Below are positions 27,147 through 36,046 of a stretch of DNA of 64,000 bases, in pieces. The stretch is from JAVJSD01 sp040219575 (lineage in GTDB: Bacteria; Planctomycetota; Planctomycetia; Pirellulales; Pirellulaceae). Each line of letters begins with the position of its first letter. Positions within the stretch are counted from its first letter, which is position 1. The stretch spans positions 28,828 through 92,827 of the forward strand of contig JAVJSD010000112.1 in the NCBI GenBank assembly GCA_040219575.1, written 5' to 3'. A model generated the notes under the pieces. The model did not search any database, had not been told where the DNA came from, and worked only from the letters and a program-made list of their open reading frames with translations. The translations under genes and the position numbers were made by a program.

Positions 27147-28025
27147 ATGCGATTCATGTGCGCTGGATGGGCGAAGGTGACGAGCTTCGGATTTTTCGTC
27201 GCCTTAACCGTGACGGTCTTGGCGGGGACCTCCACGGCGGCCACTCCCAATGTCGCCAGCACCGATCGGCAGTCGCGCGAAGACGCGATCCGCGCGATTC
27301 CCTTCGACCAGCTCAACAACGAAACGCGCGCCAAACTGCAGCGCGTCGTCTCGAGCCCGAGCATCTACCGTCGCATGCCGGTCGAGATGGTCGATTGCGA
27401 TCCCGATCTGTACCTGTTTCTGGTCCGCTATCCGGAGATCGTCGTCAATATCTGGCGGCTGATGGACATCACCAACGTCTCGGTTCAGCGGACCGGTCCG
27501 TTCTCCATGAAAACGTTCGACGGCTCGGGCACCTACGGCCACATCGAACTGGTGTACGGCACCCGCGATACGCACATCATCTACGCCGAAGGCTACTACG
27601 AAGGGCCGATGTTCAAGCGCAAGATCACCGGCAGTTGCGTGATGGTGCTGAAGTCCGGCTACGCCAAGGACGACGACGGCCGCACGAAGATCAGCAACCG
27701 CATGGACATGTTCATTCAGATCGACAACGTGGGCGCCGAAATCATCGCCAAGACGCTGCATCCGCTGGTGGGGCGAACGGCCGACCTGAACTTCGCGGAA
27801 TCGACCGGTTTCGTCGGCCGGCTTTCGGCGGCGGCGGAAACCAACGCCGAGGCGGTGCAGCGGCTTTCCGACCGATTGCGTGAGGTCGATCCGACGATTC
27901 GCGAGCAATTCTCCCGTCTGGCGGAACTCGTCTCCAGCCGCAACGAACCGGCGGAAGTCCGCGGCCAATCGCCGTCCGAGCCGGACGCGTTGCGCGTGAC
28001 CCGGCAGGCGGAGACTCAGCCCTAG
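27147..28025 (+). CDS. Secreted protein of unknown function, planctomycete type
   Basis: 292 aa from ATG 27147, which follows GGGGGGAG and GAGG; an ATG at 27111 would add 12 residues. A signal peptide ends near TSTAATP. The mature part has a conserved-looking globular region: YRRMPVEMVDCDPDLYLFLVRYPEIVVNIWRLMDI, then VYGTRDTHIIYAEGYYEGPMFKRKITGSCVMVL and DMFIQIDNVGAEIIAKTLHPLVGRTADLNF. The C-terminal 90 residues are helical with a coiled-coil tendency. Two Cys remain in the mature protein. I do not recognise a named family. No operon partner lies on the same strand. Confidence 0.7.
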   Translation: MRFMCAGWAKVTSFGFFVALTVTVLAGTSTAATPNVASTDRQSREDAIRAIPFDQLNNETRAKLQRVVSSPSIYRRMPVEMVDCDPDLYLFLVRYPEIVVNIWRLMDITNVSVQRTGPFSMKTFDGSGTYGHIELVYGTRDTHIIYAEGYYEGPMFKRKITGSCVMVLKSGYAKDDDGRTKISNRMDMFIQIDNVGAEIIAKTLHPLVGRTADLNFAESTGFVGRLSAAAETNAEAVQRLSDRLREVDPTIREQFSRLAELVSSRNEPAEVRGQSPSEPDALRVTRQAETQP

Positions 28026-28055
28026 CGCTTTGTGACGCCTTGATCTTAGGGTTGC

Positions 28056-28158
28056 CGAACTCGTGAGCGTTCGGCCGTTCGTTGCGACATTTGAGCTTCC
28101 TACGGGAACTTTTCGTTCGGTGCAGCGACCTACTTTTCAGAAGTCTCACGACTTCTGC
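28056..28158. repeat. Two GTGA-loop palindromes
   Basis: CCGAACTCGTGAGCGTTCGG at 28056-28075 and CAGAAGTCTCACGACTTCTG at 28139-28158, the latter followed by CTACGGGAG. They lie between two convergent genes. Confidence 0.75.
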
Positions 28159-28210
28159 TACGGGAGTTGCCGGCAATCGCGCAGCCCTCGCCGCCGAGAT
28201 CGCGGCGGAG

Positions 28211-29299
28211 TCAATCCTCGCGGACGACGCGGAAGCCTGTGTAGCAGAAGGCGTCGCCGGCTTCGCCGAAACTGCGAGAAGCGCAGCGACTGCTGATCGG
28301 CCCGGTGCACCAGGCGCCGCCGCGCATCGACCGCCAGTCGCCGTACTGGTGGTGCAACGTGGTTTCAGGCCCCTGCGGGTCCACCGCCAAGGGCAGACGC
28401 GACGGGTCGTTGGCCATCACCGTGGCGCCGGTCAGTTCGGCGTAGTAGCCCACGTGGTATTTGTCGGCACACCATTCCCAGACGTTGCCGTGCGTGTCGA
28501 ACAGGCCTCGGCGATTGGGCTTCAGGCTGGCGACCGGGGCGGTGTACACATGGCCGTCCCCCTCGCCCTTTCCTAATCGCGCGATGCGCTGCCGCCGCGT
28601 CATGCCGGGATGCGCCGCCTCGAGCGCGGCGTCGGCCACGTTTCCATAGGCGTAGATCGTGTCCGCCGAGTCTCCACCCAGGTAGCTGGTCGTCGCCCCG
28701 GCGCGGGCGGCGAATTCCCACTCGCCCTCGGTCGGCAGCCGGTAGGCGGCATCTTCCTTCTTGCTCAACCATTGGCAGAAGGCGACGGCGTCCTTCCAGC
28801 TGACGCAGACGACCGGGTGATCGTCGGTCTGCGGGAAGCCGGGACGGCGCCAGGTGCATCGCGGATTCAGCTTGAATTGCTCGATTCCCTGTTCGGCTTC
28901 GCCGTCGAAGGCGAGAGCGCCCTTGCCGCTGGACTCGGCCGTCGTCTCGTAGCCGCTTTCGTTCACGAACCGTCGAAACTGACCGACGGTCACTTCGGTG
29001 GCCCCGATGCGGAATCCGCGGCTGATCTTCACGCGATGCGCCGGACGCGCGTCGTGGGCGCCGGTCGAACCGGTGGAGAACGGATGGTTCTTGCGCAATT
29101 GGTCGCCGTGCATCTCGCCGCGGACATACTGGCCCGCCGGAATGGAAATCAACTTCATGCCGAGACGGTTGGTCACGACGGAGGCATCGTCAACGGGCGC
29201 ATTGTCAGCGGGCTTGTCAGCGAACTTATCGTCGGCCGACGCGGCGGCGCAGACGGCTGCGAGCAACGCGACGAGCAGGCGAAGCGACGACTCACGCAT
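28211..29299 (-). CDS. SUMF1/FGE-like protein, secreted
   Basis: 362 aa with a signal peptide (ending CAAASA). The formylglycine-generating-enzyme sulfatase fold is clear: FRIGATEVTVGQFRRFV, HPVVCVSWKDAVAFCQWLS, YRLPTEGEWEFAARAG, FDTHGNVWEWCAD and the final RSMRGGAWCTGPISSRCASR...GFRVVRED. In true FGE two Cys five residues apart in the last motif carry the copper site; here the first is present, but the second falls on Ile or Ser, so FGE activity is doubtful. The start codon overlaps the end of the DUF1552 gene by 8 nt (ATGCGTGA), which implies translational coupling. SUMF1-like proteins without the Cys pair are common in planctomycetes, with mostly unknown roles. Confidence 0.85.
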   Translation of the reverse strand: MRESSLRLLVALLAAVCAAASADDKFADKPADNAPVDDASVVTNRLGMKLISIPAGQYVRGEMHGDQLRKNHPFSTGSTGAHDARPAHRVKISRGFRIGATEVTVGQFRRFVNESGYETTAESSGKGALAFDGEAEQGIEQFKLNPRCTWRRPGFPQTDDHPVVCVSWKDAVAFCQWLSKKEDAAYRLPTEGEWEFAARAGATTSYLGGDSADTIYAYGNVADAALEAAHPGMTRRQRIARLGKGEGDGHVYTAPVASLKPNRRGLFDTHGNVWEWCADKYHVGYYAELTGATVMANDPSRLPLAVDPQGPETTLHHQYGDWRSMRGGAWCTGPISSRCASRSFGEAGDAFCYTGFRVVRED

Positions 29300-30608
29300 C
29301 GACCAGTTCCTTGATAATGCCCGTGCTGTCGTGCAGCGGCGGAGAGGACTCGACGCCGAGGCGGTCCATCATCGTGCGCCACAGGTTCGCCAGCGGCGTG
29401 TTCTTCGGCAAGGCGAGGTGCCCTTGATGGCGGATGCCCAGGTCTTTGCCTCCGCTGAGCACGGTCGGCAGCAGGTCGCGGCTGTGGCCGATGCCCATGC
29501 CGCTGCTGAAGCCCAGCAGCGCGCGGTCGAGCAGTGTGCCGTCTCCTTCGCGAATGGAGCGCAGGCGACGCAGAAAATGCGCCCAGTGACGCATGTAGAT
29601 CGTGTCGGCCTTGGCCAACTCCTCCAGGTTCTGCGGGTCGTTGCCGTGGTGCGTGAGCGAGTGGTAGTCCTTCGACAGACCCCATTCCGGATACGATCCG
29701 CCTCGCAACTCCGTCCGCACGACGTAGGTGATCACCCGCGTGGAGTCGGTTTGAAACGCCAGGGCGATCAGGTCGTACATCAGTTTGGAGTAGGTCTCGT
29801 ACGAGAATTCGCCGTCCTTGTCGGGCGCCATCGGCGTGCTGTAGTCGCCGATTCCGTCCAAATCGGGATTCGGCTTGGCCTTCTCCGACCACTGCACCTG
29901 CCGCTGAAGTTGCTTTTCCAGTTCGCGGACCGAATTGAAATACTGATCGAGTTGCCGGCGGTCGGCCTGGCCGAGTTTCTTCTGCAACACTCCGGCGTCT
30001 TCGCGAACCAGATCGAGCACGCTTTGGCGCTGCTGCAGCTGCGTGGCTTGCCGCGCTTTCTGTTCGGCGGTGGGAGCACGAAAGAGGCGGTCGAACAGCA
30101 CGCTGGGGTCGTTCTGCGCCGGCAACGGAACGCCTTGGCGGTTCCAGGCGAGCGTGGCCAGATCGGTGCCGCCGAAGCCGGTGCCGCGCTTGATCGACAT
30201 CTGCAGCGACGGGAAGCGCGTGCCTTGCCCGATCGCCTCGGCCGCCACCTGGTCGAACGAGACGCCCTGCTTCTCCTCGCGCGGCACGCCGGTCGTGAAG
30301 CAGTACGTGCCCTTGTGCCCGCCGCCGTGTTCCATGTACGTGCCGGAAAGCACCGAAAAATCACCGCGATGCTCCTCCAACGGCCGCAGGATTCGCGACG
30401 TGGTGAAACTCGGTCCGAAGTCGGAGGGGAAGAACTGGCGGACGTTCATGCCCATGCCGAAGTAGAAGATTCCCAGCCGCGGCGTGACTTGCGGCGTGGG
30501 CAAGGCCAGCGCCGACGACGGCATCATGGCCTCCAGATACGGCAGCGCCAGCAACGCGCCGCCGCCTCGCAGCAGCGCGCGACGGGATAGTTTGGACTTC
30601 TTGATCAT
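29292..30608 (-). CDS. DUF1552 protein
   Basis: 438 aa. ATG 30608 is chosen: it begins a twin-arginine-like leader (KLSRRALLRGGGALLALPYLEAM), and the frame upstream is Arg-rich readthrough of the neighbouring gene. DUF1552 blocks seen: RLGIFYFGMGMNVRQFFP, YMEHGGGHKGTYCFTTG, FPSLQMSIKRGTGFGGTDLATLAWN and ALLGFSSGMGIGHSRDLLPTVLSGG. The fold is alkaline-phosphatase-like, related to DUF1501, but the reaction is unknown. It is exported, probably by Tat. In many planctomycetes DUF1552 genes follow a DUF1592/1588/1585 cytochrome gene, as here (29-nt gap), so the two probably work as one system. Confidence 0.93.
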   Translation of the reverse strand: MIKKSKLSRRALLRGGGALLALPYLEAMMPSSALALPTPQVTPRLGIFYFGMGMNVRQFFPSDFGPSFTTSRILRPLEEHRGDFSVLSGTYMEHGGGHKGTYCFTTGVPREEKQGVSFDQVAAEAIGQGTRFPSLQMSIKRGTGFGGTDLATLAWNRQGVPLPAQNDPSVLFDRLFRAPTAEQKARQATQLQQRQSVLDLVREDAGVLQKKLGQADRRQLDQYFNSVRELEKQLQRQVQWSEKAKPNPDLDGIGDYSTPMAPDKDGEFSYETYSKLMYDLIALAFQTDSTRVITYVVRTELRGGSYPEWGLSKDYHSLTHHGNDPQNLEELAKADTIYMRHWAHFLRRLRSIREGDGTLLDRALLGFSSGMGIGHSRDLLPTVLSGGKDLGIRHQGHLALPKNTPLANLWRTMMDRLGVESSPPLHDSTGIIKELVDA

Positions 30609-30637
30609 GTTTCGTCTCGGTGAGCGAGAAGGGATTC

Positions 30638-33184
30638 TTACTTCGTTTGGAATGCCTCGTTCGAAGTGAGCGCCAGGATGGCGGCTCGCAACGTGTCGCC
30701 GTGGTCCGCCATCTCGGCGACGACCTGCTCCACCGTGCCGCGATCCTGCGTCGTCGCGGGGCGGCCGAGCGCGTAAACGAACAGCTTCTCCACCAGGCCG
30801 CGGCGGAAGCGGTCCTGCTGTTTCAAGAGCTGGGCCTTGAACTGCTCGAAATTCTCGAACGTCTGGCCGTTGGGCAACTTGCCGCTGGCGTCGATCGGCG
30901 GCGTGTTCGCGCCGCGGAAGTCCTCGCCGTTCTGGTGCGTCCGCCAGGTCCCGGTGACGTCGAAGTTCTCCAGCGCCAGGCCGTAGGCGTCGATGCCGCG
31001 ATGACAACTGGCGCAGGCCTCGATTTGCTGGTGTTGCAGCAACCGCTGCCGCACGGTCAAGCGCTCGCCTTCGATATTGGGCTCGACCTCGCCCACGTTG
31101 GGCGGGGGCGGGTCGGGCGGATCGTTGAACAGCACCTCGCGAACGTAAACGCCGCGATTGACCGGCTTGGTGCGAACGCCGTCGGAACCTCGCAGGTGAA
31201 TTCCCGCTTGCCCCAACAGTCCGCCGCGCGGCGAGTCGTCGGGCAGTTCGACGCGGCGAAACGCTTCGCCCTCCACGCCGTCGAGCCCGTAGTATTTCGC
31301 CAGCGGTTCGTTGACCGTGACAAAATCGGAATCGAGAAAATTCATCACGCTCAAATCGCGCCGCAGGATCTCTTCGAAAAACGCCAGCGTCTCGCCGGCC
31401 ATATGTTCGCGGAGCGCCGGATCGAAGTCGCGGTAGATCTTGCGGTCGGGTGTGAACTCGAGGAATTCCTCCGTCCTCAGCCACTGCGCCGCGAAGCCTT
31501 CGACCATCGCCTGCGACTTCGGATCGTCGAGCATCCGCCCAACCTCGCGCGTCAACACGGCCGCGTCGCTCAATCGGCCCGAGGCGGCCAATTCGAACAG
31601 CCGTTCGTCAGGCATGCTCGACCAGAGAAAGTACGAGAGCCGCGATGCGAGTTCGTAGTCGTTGAGCGTGCGCGGCTGCGGGGCGGAGTTCGGCTCGGCG
31701 AGATAAAGGAAGGACGACGAGGTCAGCGTGTAGGTGACGCCCAAGCGGATCGCGTCCTCGAAGCTCGCGCCGCGCTCGAGTTCTCGTTGCACCAGGCCGA
31801 CGATTCGCTCGACTTCGGCTTTCGTCGCCGGCCGTCGGTAGGCGCGGGGCAAGAAGCGAGAGAAGATCTCACGGGCGTAGGCCGCGTCTTTCCGCGGGAC
31901 TTCGCCTTTGCCGAACAGGATTTCATGACTCCGCGGCGGCCACTGCGGGTACAGCGGCCCTTCGATTTCGATCCAATCGATGAACAGCTTGGGGAGCGAC
32001 GAGGGATCGAGCAGTACTTCGGCGGGCCGGTTCCGGCCGACCCAGCCTTCGGAGCGCATCCGCGCCTGCAATCGCAGCGCGGCGGCATGGTCGCCGGCGG
32101 TCGACGCCTCCTTGACCGCCTGTTCGAGATCGTTGTATTGCTTCATCCCCACGTGCAACTTGGTTCCCTCGACGATGCCCACCTTCATGTACACGCCGCG
32201 GGCCTCGTGCAGCGCGTCGAGCGGAAGCGTGACCGAGTAAACTTGCGGGTCGTCGCGCGAGGCGGTGACTTCGACCTCCATCAGCCGGCCCTCGCGGCCG
32301 TTTTCCCGCTCGACGAACATCCGCACCGGCGCGTCGCGGTCGCCGGGGTCGGCCGAGGCGCGGACGCGGATCGTGTACATGCCGTTGACGGGAATGATTT
32401 GGTCCGTGCCAGGGTACAGCAGCCCGCGTGCAGTGCGCGTGTTGCCCAGCAGCAGGCGGACATCCTGTTCGCCGCATTCGGTTCCATCGTGACCGCAGAC
32501 GTAGGAGAACCCACTGCCCGGCTTGGCCATGTCCTCCATCTGAAAGCGAATGCGATGCGTCTTGAACGGGGGCGGACCGGTGACGATCGCCCTCTCGGCG
32601 ACGCGCCGCGCCGCCTCGTAGTAATTCTCCAGCAGCGACGGATCGAGCATCAGCGCCGAACCGACCTTGTCGAACCCGTCGAACGTCGCGTCCGGCGGCA
32701 GCAGTTCGGCCGGATCCTCCCCCGGTAGAAACTCCATCTCCAGCAGATCGCGGAGGGTGTTGGAGAACTCGGTGCGGTTGAGCCGCCGCATCAACACGCG
32801 CCCGCCGGATGCAACAGCCCGTTTTCTCGCGGCGCGGAGTTGCTCGGCGATCCACTGCACGACCTGCCGATGCGCGGCGGCGTCGGGCCTCGGCCGCTCC
32901 GCGGGCGGCATCTCGCCGAGGTTGAGGTTGTCCATCACCTCGATCCAGATCGCCGCTTGATCGGTCGCGTCGAAGTCGGCCGTCAGCGCATCGAGCCGCA
33001 AGTCGGCCTGCTGCTTCTTCGCGCCGTGACAGCCAACGCAGTGCTGCCGGAGAAACGGTTGGATCACCGCTTCAAAACTGTCGGGCGGGGCGACGGCGTC
33101 CTGGGCGAGCGAGGATGACGCCGACGGGCCGACAAGCGCGAGGCACACAAACAGCAGGAGGGAATGTCTGAACATGCATGCCAT
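30638..33184 (-). CDS. Planctomycete multidomain c-type cytochrome (PSCyt1-PSD3-PSD5-PSD4-PSCyt3-PSD2)
   Basis: 848 aa with a signal peptide. ATG 33184 and ATG 33175 are both plausible starts. An N-terminal haem-binding CVGCHG (Cys49, Cys52, His53) marks PSCyt1. It is followed by DUF1587 (RRLNRTEFSNTLRDLLEME), DUF1595 (FSRFLPRAYRRPATKAEVER), DUF1592 (DYELASRLSYFLWSSMPDERL through MNFLDSDFVTVNEPLAKYY), DUF1588 with a second haem motif CASCHRG (RGVYVREVLFNDPPDPPPPNV, then IDAYGLALENFDVTGTWR) and DUF1585 at the end (KLFVYALGRPATTQDRG). It is periplasmic. Function is unknown; a redox enzyme acting on large substrates has been proposed for the family. It sits between the DUF1501 and DUF1552 genes. 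Confidence 0.93.
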   Translation of the reverse strand: MACMFRHSLLLFVCLALVGPSASSSLAQDAVAPPDSFEAVIQPFLRQHCVGCHGAKKQQADLRLDALTADFDATDQAAIWIEVMDNLNLGEMPPAERPRPDAAAHRQVVQWIAEQLRAARKRAVASGGRVLMRRLNRTEFSNTLRDLLEMEFLPGEDPAELLPPDATFDGFDKVGSALMLDPSLLENYYEAARRVAERAIVTGPPPFKTHRIRFQMEDMAKPGSGFSYVCGHDGTECGEQDVRLLLGNTRTARGLLYPGTDQIIPVNGMYTIRVRASADPGDRDAPVRMFVERENGREGRLMEVEVTASRDDPQVYSVTLPLDALHEARGVYMKVGIVEGTKLHVGMKQYNDLEQAVKEASTAGDHAAALRLQARMRSEGWVGRNRPAEVLLDPSSLPKLFIDWIEIEGPLYPQWPPRSHEILFGKGEVPRKDAAYAREIFSRFLPRAYRRPATKAEVERIVGLVQRELERGASFEDAIRLGVTYTLTSSSFLYLAEPNSAPQPRTLNDYELASRLSYFLWSSMPDERLFELAASGRLSDAAVLTREVGRMLDDPKSQAMVEGFAAQWLRTEEFLEFTPDRKIYRDFDPALREHMAGETLAFFEEILRRDLSVMNFLDSDFVTVNEPLAKYYGLDGVEGEAFRRVELPDDSPRGGLLGQAGIHLRGSDGVRTKPVNRGVYVREVLFNDPPDPPPPNVGEVEPNIEGERLTVRQRLLQHQQIEACASCHRGIDAYGLALENFDVTGTWRTHQNGEDFRGANTPPIDASGKLPNGQTFENFEQFKAQLLKQQDRFRRGLVEKLFVYALGRPATTQDRGTVEQVVAEMADHGDTLRAAILALTSNEAFQTK

Positions 33185-33234
33185 GGTCCGCCAAAGCCGC
33201 CTCCATTGCAAGTTGGGACGGATGTTGCCCGGGT

Positions 33235-34668
33235 CTAGCTGAACAGTTGCTTCAGTGGACGACCGCCCTGGTTGATAGGGATCGGACGCCCCAGTTTGTC
33301 GGGCAACGTCAGGTAGGGATCGACGCCAAGCGCGTGATAGATCGTCGCCGAGAGATCCTCGGGGCTGACGGGATTGCGGTCGGGATGCGCGGCGTGGCGA
33401 TCGGAGCGACCGAAGACGGCGCCGCCGGCGATTCCCGCCCCGGCCAGCAGTGCCGGAAACGACGTACTCCAGTGACCGCGGCCCCAGGTGCTGTTGGCTT
33501 TGGGGGTTCGTCCCATTTCGCCCATCGCCACGACCAGTGTTTCGTCCAGCAAGCCACGATCGTCGAGATCGGCCAACAGCGCCGAGCACGCCTGATCAAA
33601 CGTCGGCAGCAGACGCTTCTTCACGTCGTCGCTGTTGCGATGCGAATCCCAACTGTAGCCGTCCACGCAATCGTAGTGCACCGTCACAAAGCGAACCCCC
33701 GCCTCGACCATCCGCCTCGCCATCAGGCAGGATTGGCCGAACAAGTGACGTCCGTAGCGGTCGCGCAGGCCAGGCTTCTCCAAGCGGATATCGAGCGCGC
33801 GGCGCGTGTTGTCCGAGGTGACCAGCGCCATGCAGCGCTGCCGAAAACGGTCGTACACCTGCCCTTGCGAGGCGGTGAGTCCGCGTCGTTGAGCTTCGAA
33901 TTGCTCCAGCAGCGACGTGCGGCGGCGCATCACGTCCAGCGAGACGTTGGGCGCCAGTCCTTCCAGTTGAAAGTTCAACTCGTCATCGGTGCAATCCCGC
34001 CAGTACGGGTTGTCGGTCTTATCGCGTCGATCGATGGTAGTCGTCAGCGGATTGTACGCCCGTCCCAGCCAACCGGCGTACTCTCCCGGCCGCTGATAGG
34101 GGCCTTGCATCTGAATGCGTCCCAGCGAGTTGGGCGTCACCGCGTAACTGGGCATGTCGCGCTGCAGTCCCTCGGGCGATTGCTGGCTCAAGTACTCAAC
34201 GACCGAACCCATTGAAGGCCAATCGTTCGGCGTGGCGTTGTGGCCGCCCCCGGTCGGAATCTGCCAGCGACGGCCGGTCTGGATGTAATGACCGCCGCCG
34301 CTGTGATCGTTCGCAGGGTGCGTCATGGTGCGGACGACGCAGTACTTGTCCGACGCGTCAGCCAGTCGCGGCAGGTGCTCACTGATCAAAAGCCCGGGCG
34401 ATCGCGAAGCGATCGGCAGAAACGGCCCGCGGATCTCGCTGGGCGCCTCCGGCTTCATGTCGAACGTCTCCAGTTGGCTCGGACCGCCAAACAGAAACAG
34501 AAAGATCACCGACTTGGCTCGGCCGCCGGAGAACGGACCGGCGGCCTGTTCGGCGGCCAAGAGCTTGGGCGCCGAGAGGCCCAACAGCCCCGCCCCACCG
34601 GCTGCGAGCACCTCGCGGCGGGAGATGCCCTCGCAAGTGGAGTGGCGGCGGCCGTGAATGGAAAGCAT
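33235..34668 (-). CDS. DUF1501 protein (copy 1)
   Basis: 477 aa. ATG 34668 is set by AAGGAG 8 nt upstream. A Tat-type leader (GISRREVLAAGGAGLLGL) is followed by the DUF1501 core: KSVIFLFLFGGPSQLETFDMKPEAP, VRTMTHPANDHSGGGHYIQTG, SLLEQFEAQRRGL, LMARRMVEAGVRFVTVHYD, WDSHRNS, DETLVVAMGEMGRTPKAN and GRGHWSTSFPALLAGAGIAGGAVFG. The family has an alkaline-phosphatase/sulfatase-like fold; its reaction is unknown. It ends 50 nt before the multidomain cytochrome gene on the same strand, so DUF1501, cytochrome, DUF1552 and SUMF1-like genes may form one four-gene operon. Usually DUF1501 pairs with PSD1 proteins, so this grouping is less common. Confidence 0.93.
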   Translation of the reverse strand: MLSIHGRRHSTCEGISRREVLAAGGAGLLGLSAPKLLAAEQAAGPFSGGRAKSVIFLFLFGGPSQLETFDMKPEAPSEIRGPFLPIASRSPGLLISEHLPRLADASDKYCVVRTMTHPANDHSGGGHYIQTGRRWQIPTGGGHNATPNDWPSMGSVVEYLSQQSPEGLQRDMPSYAVTPNSLGRIQMQGPYQRPGEYAGWLGRAYNPLTTTIDRRDKTDNPYWRDCTDDELNFQLEGLAPNVSLDVMRRRTSLLEQFEAQRRGLTASQGQVYDRFRQRCMALVTSDNTRRALDIRLEKPGLRDRYGRHLFGQSCLMARRMVEAGVRFVTVHYDCVDGYSWDSHRNSDDVKKRLLPTFDQACSALLADLDDRGLLDETLVVAMGEMGRTPKANSTWGRGHWSTSFPALLAGAGIAGGAVFGRSDRHAAHPDRNPVSPEDLSATIYHALGVDPYLTLPDKLGRPIPINQGGRPLKQLFS

Positions 34669-34933
34669 GGTCGGTTCTCCTTGATGTCGCGCCGATGCCG
34701 CCGGATCGGACGCCGCAATGACGAGAGAAGCGAACACCGGCACACATCAAACTTTGCTGATGCGTGGTTTATAACGGTCCACCAGAAGGCGTGCAACGCC
34801 GACCCGGCCCCCAGTACTGGGAAGCCTTCGCGGTGCAAGGCGAGAGATTCGTGCGCCGCGCCGCGGCAATCCTACAAGCACTCCAAAGTAGCGAAATGCC
34901 GCGAATGCCTGCCGGGGACGATCACCGCCCACT

Positions 34934-35902
34934 TCATCGCTTGGCGATGGGGACCGGTGCGAGGCGGCGGCTGCTCGCCAGGGCGGCCAGCGCCAGACAA
35001 GTCAATCCGACAAGCGAAGCGGCCACGAGCGCCAGTAGCTGTCCGCCGCCCAACAGCGATTCGACCGAAGCGACGATCCGCTGCTGAAAGCCGGAGACGG
35101 CGACGTTCACGCCTCCCAACGACGCCAAGCGGTCGCCCTCGTCGGCGAGGATTCGTCCCCAGCCCGTGCTCTCGGCGGCCGCCTCGTAGCCGTCCGGAAG
35201 ATTGCTCGCCAGCGGCAGGGCCACGACGATCAACAGCGCGGCCGACAGCGCCGCGCCGGCAAGTCTGGCATTCGAAGGCTGCGCGTCGAGGCGCCGCAGC
35301 GAGCGACTGACCGCGAGCACCAAAGCGACCGTGGCCGCGCCCTCGATCAACCCGATCCAACTGTGGGAAACCATCATCTGCCCGGCGAAACGGCCCAGGT
35401 CGCCCCCGCCGGCCATGGCCGTCTCGGCGACGACAAGCAAGGCGCCGCCCAACACTGCCAGGGCGGCGGTCGCGGCGACGGCCGCGCCTTGCACTGACGA
35501 TGAGGCGGTCTCCGAGATTCGCCCGCGGACCGCCGCGGTGAGCACCGCCGGCAGCAGGCTCATATTGACGATATTGGCCCCCAGCGCCATCAGCCCGCCG
35601 TCGCCCAACAGCAGGGCCTGGGCGGTCAGCACCACGGCCATCGTCAGGGCCCCCAACTCGGCGCCAAGCACCCAAGCCAGCAACACGCCGCCGACCAGGT
35701 GGGCGCTGGCGTACGAGAGCACCGGCACATTGATCATCTGGGCGGCGAACACCGCCGCGCCCAACGCCCCCGCCATCGCCCACATTCGCGGTTGGGTGCT
35801 GGTGCGTCGCAGTGAATAAACGGCCGCGCCCAATCCGGCGACCGCCGCCGTGTAGGTGATTGCCGCGCATTCCGGGGTAATCGCGCCGTTGCCGACGTGC
35901 AT
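34934..35902 (-). CDS. CbiM-CbiN-type Co/Ni ECF permease fusion
   Basis: 322 aa, 8-9 hydrophobic helices. The N-terminus MHVGNGAITPECAAI resembles CbiM/NikM, whose free N-terminus with Met-His chelates Co or Ni; AQMINVPVLSYASAHLVGGVLLAWVLG is the CbiM signature (FxAxxxNxPxxxGtSgHllG-like). The C-terminal part has ASNLPDGYEAAAEST, matching the PDGLE motif of the CbiN domain, and a final helix, so it is a CbiM-CbiN fusion. Such proteins need CbiQ and CbiO to form an ATP-driven importer; neither is in this window. No cobalamin riboswitch was evident in the 140 nt upstream. Confidence 0.8.
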   Translation of the reverse strand: MHVGNGAITPECAAITYTAAVAGLGAAVYSLRRTSTQPRMWAMAGALGAAVFAAQMINVPVLSYASAHLVGGVLLAWVLGAELGALTMAVVLTAQALLLGDGGLMALGANIVNMSLLPAVLTAAVRGRISETASSSVQGAAVAATAALAVLGGALLVVAETAMAGGGDLGRFAGQMMVSHSWIGLIEGAATVALVLAVSRSLRRLDAQPSNARLAGAALSAALLIVVALPLASNLPDGYEAAAESTGWGRILADEGDRLASLGGVNVAVSGFQQRIVASVESLLGGGQLLALVAASLVGLTCLALAALASSRRLAPVPIAKR

Positions 35903-36046
35903 GATCGTTCTCGCTTGCTGGATGGCGTTCGGGTTCGTGTCGACCGGCCAGTCGCCGCCGCACAGGACGCCTGATTGTAGCCGATCCTCCGTTGCGGCGG
36001 AAACGCGGCCTGCACGGGATCAACGACGCATCGGAGAGTCCGGCGG

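Noticed and set aside
30620..32728. 702-codon + strand frame opposite the multidomain cytochrome
   Set aside because: Shadow frame; the minus frame has two haem motifs and six family domains.
35903..36046. Cobalamin or nickel riboswitch upstream of the CbiM-CbiN gene
   Set aside because: The gap is only about 144 nt and no conserved B12-box-like sequence was seen.
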